From Clostridia bacterium (GTDB lineage: Bacteria; Bacillota; Clostridia; Oscillospirales; CAG-272), in contig JAGBXH010000082.1 of assembly GCA_017629395.1 (NCBI GenBank), forward strand, positions 1 through 19,425: a DNA stretch of 19,425 nucleotides, written 5' to 3'. Positions 13,614-19,425 of the stretch are shown piece by piece. The notes below the pieces were generated by a model. It was not told the origin of the DNA, searched no databases, and saw only the letters and a program-made list of their open reading frames with translations. Both the position numbers and the translations under genes were made by a program. Each line of letters opens with the position of its first letter. The first letter of the stretch is position 1.

Positions 13614-14243
13614 ATGAAAAAGGGTATTATCGGTAAGAAAATCGGTATGACTCAGGTATTCGACGAGAACGGCAACGTAACTCCCGTAACTCTCGTTGAA
13701 TGCGGTCCGTGCGTAGTCGCACAGAAGAAGACAAAAGAGAATGACGGTTACGAAGCTATCCAGCTTGGTTTCAAGGATGCAAAGGAAAAGCACCTGACCA
13801 AGGCTGAGCAGGGTCACTTCAACAAGGCAGGCGTTGCCTACAAGAGATACCTCAAGGAATTCCGTCTGGCTGATTGCTCCGCTTACAACGTAGGCGACGT
13901 CATTACAGCCGATACCTTCGCCGCAGGCGAGAAGGTCGACGTAACAGGTATGACGAAGGGTCACGGTTACACCGGTGCGATCAAGAGATGGAACCAGCAC
14001 AAGCTGCAGGCAACTCACGGCGTAGGTCCTATCCACCGCCAGTCCGGTTCTATGGGCGTTATCGACCCCGCTAGAATCTTCAAGAACAAGCACATGGCCG
14101 GCCAGTACGGTAATGAGCAGGTCACCGTTCTCAATCTCAAAGTAGTTAAGATCGACAGCGAAAGAAATCTGATCGCCATCAAGGGCGCTATTCCCGGCGC
14201 TAAGGACGGCATCGTATTCATTCGTGATTCGGTAAAAGCATAA
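13614..14243 (+). CDS. rplC: Ribosomal protein uL3
   Basis: 209 residues. It begins KKGIIGKKIGMTQVFDENG, a defining L3 start, and contains the extended loop with GMTKGHGYTGAIKRW, GPIHRQSGSMGVIDPARIFKNKHMAGQYG that reaches toward the peptidyl transferase centre. A primary 23S rRNA binder needed early in 50S assembly. The start is supported by AGGAGGAAAG just upstream, following a strong hairpin. Nothing is unusual in the protein. Confidence 0.99.
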   Translation: MKKGIIGKKIGMTQVFDENGNVTPVTLVECGPCVVAQKKTKENDGYEAIQLGFKDAKEKHLTKAEQGHFNKAGVAYKRYLKEFRLADCSAYNVGDVITADTFAAGEKVDVTGMTKGHGYTGAIKRWNQHKLQATHGVGPIHRQSGSMGVIDPARIFKNKHMAGQYGNEQVTVLNLKVVKIDSERNLIAIKGAIPGAKDGIVFIRDSVKA

Positions 14244-14262
14244 GAAAAGGAGGAACTAAATA

Positions 14263-14886
14263 ATGCCGCAGGTAAAAGTTTATAACATGGCCGGCAGCGA
14301 AGTCGGCACGATGGATCTGTCCGAAATCATTTTCGGCGCAGACGTTAACGGCGCAGTCCTCCATGCTGCAGTCAGAGCATATCTGCTCAACCAGAGACAG
14401 GGCACTCAGTCCACTCTGACCCGCACCGAGGTTTCCGGTGGCGGTAAGAAGCCCTGGAGACAGAAGGGCACCGGTCGCGCAAGACAGGGCTCTACCCGTT
14501 CTCCTCAGTGGACTCACGGTGGCGTAGCACTCGGCCCGAAGCCCAGAAGCTACCGCACCGGTATGAACAGAAAGACCAAGAGAATTGCACTGTACAGCGC
14601 GCTGTCCGCTAAGGTTGCTGAGGGTAACCTGATCGTGGTAGACGACATCAAGTGCGAGGGCTACAAGACCAAGACCATGGCTACCATGCTGCACAAGCTG
14701 GGTGCTGACACCAAGACCATCGTGGTTCTGCCCGAGGTTGATCAGTTCATCATTAAGAGCTGCGCAAACATTCCCGGTGTTGTTACCGCTCAGTACAACA
14801 ACCTGAACGTTTACGACATTCTCAACGCTAACAAGTTTGTCGTTACCGCTGCAGCAGTCAAGATGCTCGAGGAGGTATACGCATAA
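14263..14886 (+). CDS. rplD: Ribosomal protein uL4
   Basis: 207 residues, with the conserved L4 loop GGGKKPWRQKGTGRARQG and then PQWTHGGVALGPKPRSY, which lines the peptide exit tunnel with L22. In E. coli, L4 also represses its own S10 operon by attenuation and translational block; whether it does so here through the long leader is unknown but is the natural hypothesis. A GGAGG precedes the start, 19 bases after rplC. The stop overlaps the rplW start by one base (TAATG). Confidence 0.99.
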   Translation: MPQVKVYNMAGSEVGTMDLSEIIFGADVNGAVLHAAVRAYLLNQRQGTQSTLTRTEVSGGGKKPWRQKGTGRARQGSTRSPQWTHGGVALGPKPRSYRTGMNRKTKRIALYSALSAKVAEGNLIVVDDIKCEGYKTKTMATMLHKLGADTKTIVVLPEVDQFIIKSCANIPGVVTAQYNNLNVYDILNANKFVVTAAAVKMLEEVYA

Positions 14887-15182
14887 TGAAAATGATTCAG
14901 GATATCATCATTAAGCCCATTATCACAGAGGCGAGCATGGACGGCATGGCTGACAGAAAGTACGCTTTCAAGGTACAGAAGTCCGCAACCAAGCCCGAGA
15001 TTGCAAACGCTGTTGAGACCATGTTCAAGGGCGTTAAGGTAGCAGACGTCAACACCATCAACATGAAGAGCAAGCCCAAGAGACTCGGCGTTCACGCAGG
15101 CCGCACCGCGACCTGGAAGAAGGCGATCGTCACTCTGGCGGCTGATTCCAAGCCCATCGAGTTCTTCGAGGGTCTGAACTGA
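14886..15182 (+). CDS. rplW: Ribosomal protein uL23
   Basis: 98 residues. DIIIKPIITEASM is the L23 N-terminus, then YAFKVQKSATKPEIANAVE and GVKVADVNTINMKSKPKR, the rRNA-binding core. It sits at the exit of the tunnel, where signal recognition particle and trigger factor dock. It has no independent spacer: its ATG shares a base with the rplD stop, so translation is coupled. A second in-frame ATG two codons later is an alternative start. Confidence 0.98.
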   Translation: MKMIQDIIIKPIITEASMDGMADRKYAFKVQKSATKPEIANAVETMFKGVKVADVNTINMKSKPKRLGVHAGRTATWKKAIVTLAADSKPIEFFEGLN

Positions 15183-15199
15183 GAAGGAGGTCGAATTAA

Positions 15200-16033
15200 A
15201 TGGCAACGATTAAGTATAATCCTACGACGCCCTCTCGCAGACATATGTCCGTTACGGACTATAAGGCTGTTCTGACCAAGAGCACCCCCGAGAAGAGCCT
15301 CGTTGTTACCAAGAAGAAGCACGCAGGTCGTAACTCCTACGGCCGCATCACCGTTCGTCACAGAGGCGGCGGTAACAAGATCAAGTACAGAATTATCGAT
15401 TTCAAGAGAGCAGATGCTTCTGCTAACACCGTAATCGGTATCGAGTACGACCCCAACAGAACCGCGTTCATCGCTCTGCTCGAGAACGAGGCAGGCGTCA
15501 GAAGCTACATCATCGCTCCCGACGGCCTGAAGGTTGGTGACGTTGTTTACTCCGGCGCTGACGCTGATATCAAGCCCGGCAACACCCTGCCGATCGCAAA
15601 TATCCCCGTTGGTACCATGATCAACAACATTGAGCTGTATCCCGGCAAGGGCTCTCAGCTGGTTCGTGCAGCAGGCGTTTTCGCTCAGCTGATCGCTAAG
15701 GAAAACGGCGTTGCACAGGTACGTCTTCCCTCCGGTGAAGTTCGTATCGTTCGTCTGGACTGCAAGGCAACCATCGGTCAGATCGGTAACACCGACCACG
15801 ACACCGTTAAGGTTGGTAAGGCTGGTAAGACCAGACACAAGGGCATTCGTCCTACCGTCCGCGGTTCTGTCATGAACCCCTGCGACCACCCGCACGGTGG
15901 TGGTGAAGGTAGATCTCCTATCGGTCGTCCTTCTCCTGTTACACCTTGGGGTAAGCCTGCTCTGGGTTACAAGACCCGTAATAAGAAGGCGCGCACCGAC
16001 AAGTTCATTGTGAAGCGCAGAAATGCTAAGTAA
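15200..16033 (+). CDS. rplB: Ribosomal protein uL2
   Basis: 277 residues, standard length. SRRHMSVTDYKAVL, then GRNSYGRITVRHRGGGNKIKY and the C-terminal NPCDHPHGGGEGRSPIGRP loop with the histidine known to matter for peptidyl transfer. L2 is a primary 23S binder joining the subunits. AGAAGGAGGT precedes the ATG, 17 bases after rplW. Confidence 0.99.
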   Translation: MATIKYNPTTPSRRHMSVTDYKAVLTKSTPEKSLVVTKKKHAGRNSYGRITVRHRGGGNKIKYRIIDFKRADASANTVIGIEYDPNRTAFIALLENEAGVRSYIIAPDGLKVGDVVYSGADADIKPGNTLPIANIPVGTMINNIELYPGKGSQLVRAAGVFAQLIAKENGVAQVRLPSGEVRIVRLDCKATIGQIGNTDHDTVKVGKAGKTRHKGIRPTVRGSVMNPCDHPHGGGEGRSPIGRPSPVTPWGKPALGYKTRNKKARTDKFIVKRRNAK

Positions 16034-16047
16034 GGAGGGAATATAAC

Positions 16048-16329
16048 ATGAGCAGAAGTTTGAAAAAAGCACCTTTCGTAGAAGAAAAGCTCTACGCGCG
16101 CATCTGTGCCATGAATGAGAACGGCTCCAAGCACGTGCTCAAGACCTGGTCTCGCGCATCTACCATATTCCCGGAATTCGTCGGTCACACCATTGCCGTT
16201 CACGACGGTAAGAAGCACGTTCCGGTATATGTAACTGAAGATATGGTCGGCCACAAGCTGGGTGAGTTCGCTCCCACCAGAACCTTCAAGGGTCACGCCG
16301 GCTCCAAGACATCCAACAACGGTAAGTAA
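16048..16329 (+). CDS. rpsS: Ribosomal protein uS19
   Basis: 93 residues. It opens SRSLKKAPFVEEKLYARI, and has KTWSRASTIFPEFVGHTIAVHDGKKHVPVYVTEDMVGHKLGEF-type family blocks and GHAGSK near the end. Partner of S13 in the 30S head, contacting the A-site tRNA region. TAAGGAGGG from the end of rplB gives its ribosome binding site. Ordinary in every respect. Confidence 0.99.
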   Translation: MSRSLKKAPFVEEKLYARICAMNENGSKHVLKTWSRASTIFPEFVGHTIAVHDGKKHVPVYVTEDMVGHKLGEFAPTRTFKGHAGSKTSNNGK

Positions 16330-16350
16330 TACAAGGGGAGGAATTGAATA

Positions 16351-16686
16351 ATGCAAGCAGTAGCTTATCTGAAATATGCAAGAATTTCCCCGCGTAAGGT
16401 CCAGATCGTTCTCGACCTCATCAGAGGTAAGGATGCAGGAACCGCAATGGCTATCCTGAAGAACACCCCCAAGGGTGCTTCTGAGTACCTGATCAAACTG
16501 CTGGGAAGCGCAATCGCAAATGCGGAAAACAATTTCCACATGGATGCAAGCAAGCTTTACGTTTCTGAATGCTTTGTAACCCCGGGCCCCACTCTCAAGA
16601 GAATCATGCCCCGCGCAAAGGGTTCTGCAGACAGAATCAACAAGAGAACCAGCCACGTAACCATCGTGGTTAAGGAAAGAGACTAA
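16351..16686 (+). CDS. rplV: Ribosomal protein uL22
   Basis: 111 residues. AYLKYARISPRKVQIVLDLIRG and AIANAENNFHMDASKLYVSE are diagnostic; the long beta-hairpin with TPGPTLKRIMPRAKGSADRI reaches into the exit tunnel, where macrolide-resistance changes occur in other species. GGGGAGG lies upstream, 21 bases after rpsS. Length and order agree with other S10 operons. Confidence 0.99.
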   Translation: MQAVAYLKYARISPRKVQIVLDLIRGKDAGTAMAILKNTPKGASEYLIKLLGSAIANAENNFHMDASKLYVSECFVTPGPTLKRIMPRAKGSADRINKRTSHVTIVVKERD

Positions 16687-16703
16687 GAAAGGAGACAAGA
16701 GTA

Positions 16704-17483
16704 ATGGGTCAGAAAGTTAATCCTCACGGCCTCCGCGTAGGCGTGATTAAGAACTGGGATTCGAGATGGTTTGCCGATGATAAGGTATTCGGTGACACTC
16801 TTGTATCCGACTATAACGTAAGAAAGTACCTCAAGAAGCAGCTGCAGGAAGCAGGTGTTCCCAAGATCGAGATCGAGCGTGACAGCCACAGAGTACGCGT
16901 GTTCGTACACTGCGCTAAGCCCGGTATGGTCATCGGTCAGAAGGGTGCTAACATTGAGAAGTACAAGAATGAGCTGGAAAAGATGGTTGGCATGCCCGTT
17001 GCCCTCAACGTTGTTGAGGTCAGACAGCCCGACCTGAACGCTCAGCTCGTTGCTGAGAACATTGCAGGCCAGCTGGAAAGACGTGTGTCCTTCCGCCGTG
17101 CAATGAAGATGGCAATCCGTAACACCATGAGACTTGGTGCTAAGGGTATCAAGATTTCCACCAGCGGCCGTCTTGGCGGTGCGGAAATCGCAAGAAGTGA
17201 GCACTACCACGAGGGTACCATCCCGCTGCAGACCCTGAGAGCTGACATTGAGTACGGCTTCTGGGAAGCAAACACCACTTACGGTAAGATCGGTGTTAAG
17301 GTATGGATCTACCGTGGCGAGGTTCTCAACGAGGTCAACAGACCTGCACAGAGCCGCGACAATCGCGACAACCGCAGAGGTGACAGAGGCAACCGCGGCG
17401 ACAGACGCGGCAACGGCCGTCCCCAGGGCAACCGTCCTCAGGGTCGTTCCGAAAGAGCACCCAGAGAAGGAGGTAACAAGTAA
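16704..17483 (+). CDS. rpsC: Ribosomal protein uS3 with basic Arg/Gly/Asn-rich tail
   Basis: 259 residues: GQKVNPHGLRVGVIKNWDSRW at the start, a KH domain with GMVIGQKGANIEKYKNEL (about residues 74-91), and the S3 C domain with SGRLGGAEIARSEHYHEGTIP and YGKIGVKVWIYRGEV. S3 lines the mRNA entry channel and helps helicase activity. The last 40 residues are low-complexity (RDNRDNRRGDRGNRGDRRGN, then PQG repeats), longer than the roughly 220-residue Bacillus form. The tail codes an AGGAGG that serves as the ribosome binding site of rplP, whose start overlaps the stop. Confidence 0.99.
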   Translation: MGQKVNPHGLRVGVIKNWDSRWFADDKVFGDTLVSDYNVRKYLKKQLQEAGVPKIEIERDSHRVRVFVHCAKPGMVIGQKGANIEKYKNELEKMVGMPVALNVVEVRQPDLNAQLVAENIAGQLERRVSFRRAMKMAIRNTMRLGAKGIKISTSGRLGGAEIARSEHYHEGTIPLQTLRADIEYGFWEANTTYGKIGVKVWIYRGEVLNEVNRPAQSRDNRDNRRGDRGNRGDRRGNGRPQGNRPQGRSERAPREGGNK

Positions 17484-17899
17484 TGTTAATGCCGAAGAGA
17501 GTAAAATTCCGTCGCGTTCAGCGCGGAAGACTGAAGGGTAAGGCTTCCCGCGGCAATACCGTTACCAACGGTTCCTACGGCCTGGTAGCTCTTGAGCCCG
17601 CATGGATCACTGCAAACCAGATCGAGGCTGCCCGTATTGCTATGACCAGACACATCAAGCGTGGCGGTAAGGTTTGGATCAAGATTTTCCCCGATAAGCC
17701 CATCACCGAAAAGCCTGCTGAAACCCGTATGGGTTCCGGTAAGGGTTCTCCGGAGTACTGGGTGGCTGTGGTTAAGCCCGGCAGAGTGATGTTCGAAATG
17801 GACGGCGTAGCTCCTGACGTAGCAAAGGAAGCTATGCGTCTTGCAGGCCACAAGCTGCCTATCAAGACCAAGTTTGTAATGAAGGAACAGGAGGCATAA
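17483..17899 (+). CDS. rplP: Ribosomal protein uL16
   Basis: 138 residues, starting MLMPKRVKFRRVQRGRLKGK, as L16 does in Firmicutes. GSYGLVALEPAWITANQIEAARIA and KVWIKIFPDKPITEKPAETRMGSGKG follow. L16 shapes the A-site tRNA elbow contact of the 50S. The ATG shares a base with the rpsC stop. Its own final codons hold AGGAGG (17889-17894) for rpmC, so the three genes are tightly coupled. Confidence 0.99.
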   Translation: MLMPKRVKFRRVQRGRLKGKASRGNTVTNGSYGLVALEPAWITANQIEAARIAMTRHIKRGGKVWIKIFPDKPITEKPAETRMGSGKGSPEYWVAVVKPGRVMFEMDGVAPDVAKEAMRLAGHKLPIKTKFVMKEQEA

Positions 17900-17903
17900 G
17901 TCA

Positions 17904-18092
17904 ATGAAAGCAGCAGAACTGAAGACACTGACCGTTGAAGAACTCAACGAGAAGCTCAAGGAACTGAAGACCGAGCTTTTTAACCTCCGTTTCCAGCATG
18001 CGATCAACCAGCTTGACAACCCCCACAAGATTGCGGAAGTCAAGAAGGACATCGCTCGCGTAATGACAATTCTTCAAGAGAAGAACGCATAA
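17904..18092 (+). CDS. rpmC: Ribosomal protein uL29
   Basis: 62 residues forming the typical two-helix hairpin: LKTLTVEELNEKLKELKTEL, FNLRFQHAINQLDNPHKI and then VKKDIARVMTILQEK. It binds next to L23 at the tunnel exit. It begins four bases after rplP, with the ribosome binding site inside that gene. Confidence 0.98.
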   Translation: MKAAELKTLTVEELNEKLKELKTELFNLRFQHAINQLDNPHKIAEVKKDIARVMTILQEKNA

Positions 18093-18104
18093 GGGAGGAC
18101 AGTC

Positions 18105-18362
18105 ATGACTGAAGAAAGAGCACTCAGAAAAGTCAGAGTTGGCATGGTTGTCAGCGACAAGATGGCAAAGACCGTTACGGTTGCTATCGAAGACAACGTA
18201 AAGCACCCCGTCTACGGTAAGATCATCAAGCGCACCCTGAAGGTTCACGCACACGATGAACTGGAATGCGGCGTAGGCGATAAGGTAAAGATCATGGAGA
18301 CCAGACCCCTCTCTAAGACCAAGAGATGGAGAACGGTTGAGATCATCGAAAAGGCTAAGTAA
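18105..18362 (+). CDS. rpsQ: Ribosomal protein uS17
   Basis: 85 residues. RKVRVGMVVSDKMAKTVTVAIE, HPVYGKIIKRTLKVHAHDE and GDKVKIMETRPLSKTKRWR are S17 blocks. A primary 16S rRNA binder in the 30S body. GGGAGGAC precedes its ATG. Unlike its neighbours it is followed by a 76-nt gap before rplN. Confidence 0.99.
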   Translation: MTEERALRKVRVGMVVSDKMAKTVTVAIEDNVKHPVYGKIIKRTLKVHAHDELECGVGDKVKIMETRPLSKTKRWRTVEIIEKAK

Positions 18363-18438
18363 TTTAAGCCAACACACGTAAAAAAAGAATTCGAATAGTA
18401 GGTACGTCGAAGCGTATTGAAACAGTAGGAGGAAAAAC

Positions 18439-18807
18439 ATGATTCAGCAGCAGACATTACTGAAGGTTGCCGACAATACCGGCGCCAAGGAGCTGATGTG
18501 CATTCGTGTGCTTGGTGGTACCGGCCGCAGATATGCAAACATCGGCGACGTCATCGTTTGCGCCGTTAAGAAGGCAGCTCCCGGTGGCGTAGTAAAGAAG
18601 GGCGACGTTGTTAAGGCAGTCGTCGTCAGAAGCGTGCACGGCATCAAGCGTGCAGACGGCTCTTACATCAAGTTTGATGAGAACGCAGCCGTTGTTATTA
18701 AGGAAGACAACACCCCCAAGGGTACCCGTATCTTTGGGCCTGTTGCAAGAGAGCTCCGTGAGAAGGATTATCTGAAGATCCTCTCCCTGGCTCCCGAAGT
18801 ACTGTAA
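18439..18807 (+). CDS. rplN: Ribosomal protein uL14
   Basis: 122 residues starting MIQQQTLLKVADNTGAKELMC, the classic L14 opening, then GDVIVCAVKKAAPGGVVKKGDVVKAVVVRS-type barrel segments and the end REKDYLKILSLAPEVL. It lies at the subunit interface, where the silencing factor RsfS binds. AGGAGG stands upstream of the ATG. The 76 nt before it (18363-18438) hold a small TTCGA/TCGAA stem and no promoter I can support. Confidence 0.99.
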   Translation: MIQQQTLLKVADNTGAKELMCIRVLGGTGRRYANIGDVIVCAVKKAAPGGVVKKGDVVKAVVVRSVHGIKRADGSYIKFDENAAVVIKEDNTPKGTRIFGPVARELREKDYLKILSLAPEVL

Positions 18808-18823
18808 TCGGAGGTAACGAGAA

Positions 18824-19138
18824 ATGGCAAACAATAATATTAGAAGAGATGATGTCGTTGTCGTTCTTTCCGGTGACTCCAAGGGCACTAAGGGCAAGGT
18901 TATCGCTTGCTCTCCCAAGGAAGGAAAGGTTATCGTTGAAGGTGCAAACATGATCCACAAGCACGTTAAGCCCCGCAGACAGGGTGAGACCGGTGGTATC
19001 GTTGATGCTGAAGGCGCTATCTATTCCGACAAGGTTGCTCTGTATTGCTCCAAGTGCGATAAGGGCGTAAGAGTTCACAACAAGGTTGTGGACGGCAAGA
19101 AGGTCCGCGTTTGTGCAAAGTGCGGCCAGGAAATTTGA
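18824..19138 (+). CDS. rplX: Ribosomal protein uL24, with CxxC pairs
   Basis: 104 residues. The N-terminal KOW domain DDVVVVLSGDSKGTKGKVIA is followed by EGANMIHKHVKPRRQGETGGIV, as in L24, an initiator of 50S assembly. The C-terminal part has CSKC and CAKC pairs 20 residues apart, a zinc-ribbon-like arrangement common in bacterial L24. GGAGG precedes the start, 16 bases after rplN. Confidence 0.99.
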   Translation: MANNNIRRDDVVVVLSGDSKGTKGKVIACSPKEGKVIVEGANMIHKHVKPRRQGETGGIVDAEGAIYSDKVALYCSKCDKGVRVHNKVVDGKKVRVCAKCGQEI

Positions 19139-19155
19139 GATAGGAGGATAAGACA

Positions 19156-19425
19156 ATGGCAAGATTGAGAGATTACTACAAGTCCGAGGTCGTATCCGCC
19201 CTCCAGACCAAGTACAACTACAAGAGCGTTATGCAGATCCCCAAGATCGACAAGATCGTTATCAACGTGGGCTGCGGCGACGCTAGGAGAACAGCAAGGT
19301 CATCGATGCAGTCATCAACGATCTGACTCTGATCGCAGGTCAGAAGGCAGTTCCCACCTACGCAAAGAAGTCCGTTGCAAACTTCAAGCTCCGTGAGGGC
19401 ATGAAGATCGGTGCAAAGGTTACTC
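19156..19425 (+). CDS. rplE: Ribosomal protein uL5, 3' end cut by window and interrupted by a one-base frameshift
   Basis: The ATG at 19156 follows TAGGAGGA after rplX. The first 43 residues (ARLRDYYKSEVVSALQTKYN ... NVGCGDA) are L5. At 19285 one A appears missing (GCTAGGAG where GCTAAGGAG would be expected). In the original frame translation then goes off L5 and stops at TGA 19324-19326 after 56 residues. Shifted by one base, the rest reads KENSKVIDAVINDL (with the missing base restored), then GQKAVPTYAKKSVANFKLRE and GMKIGAKVT, perfect L5 to the window end. L5 binds 5S rRNA in the central protuberance and is essential, so the frameshift is probably an error in the sequence and not a true pseudogene. 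Confidence 0.9.

Noticed and set aside
15092..16072. Minus-strand open frame of 326 codons opposite rplB
   Set aside because: Shadow of the L2 gene; lies antisense inside the ribosomal operon.
19156..19326. Short 56-residue protein as a genuine product
   Set aside because: The reading frame departs from L5 after residue 43 while the other frame continues L5, showing a frameshift and not a real short gene.

Overview
The window looks like chromosomal DNA from a Gram-positive Clostridia-type Firmicute, probably a gut Oscillospirales-like lineage. The evidence is strong AGGAGG ribosome binding sites, TTGACA/TATAAT promoters, a membrane-anchored RNase Y, a Firmicutes-type L10 leader, MutL with endonuclease motifs, and a GC-moderate coding style. 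The order-level placement is inference. The content is mostly housekeeping; no phage, IS element, CRISPR array, tRNA or rRNA is visible.
Layout. (1) Positions 1-5313, plus strand: the 3' part of mutL, then tgt, a HAD-family phosphatase, and the tldD/tldE (pmbA) protease pair. tgt/HAD and HAD/tldD overlap, and tldD and tldE are 12 bases apart. A rho-independent terminator follows. (2) 5399-7069: rny (RNase Y) with a near-perfect sigma-A promoter. (3) 7070-9693: a 342-bp non-coding stretch with a hairpin and a dyad-overlapped promoter, then glyS (single-chain class II glycyl-tRNA synthetase) coupled to a DUF554 membrane protein, ended by a strong terminator. (4) 9722-12449, minus strand: rplJ-rplL with an L10-type attenuator leader; upstream of it a short HTH regulator overlaps a gene for an eight-helix membrane protein. 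(5) 12755-19425, plus strand: the S10 ribosomal protein operon rpsJ-rplC-rplD-rplW-rplB-rpsS-rplV-rpsC-rplP-rpmC-rpsQ-rplN-rplX-rplE, running off the window end.
The most interesting signals are non-coding. The S10 operon has a roughly 370-nt 5' leader containing several hairpins and a convincing intrinsic terminator well before rpsJ, so it looks like an attenuation-type leader. A second structured spacer of 143 nt separates rpsJ from rplC in an otherwise tightly packed operon. rplJL, detached here from its usual rplKA and rpoBC neighbours, has its own leader attenuator. At the left edge, a dispersed-type palindromic element is tandemly duplicated in frame within the MutL linker. At the right edge, rplE carries a one-base deletion that breaks the frame; since L5 is essential, a sequence error near a contig end is the likeliest cause.
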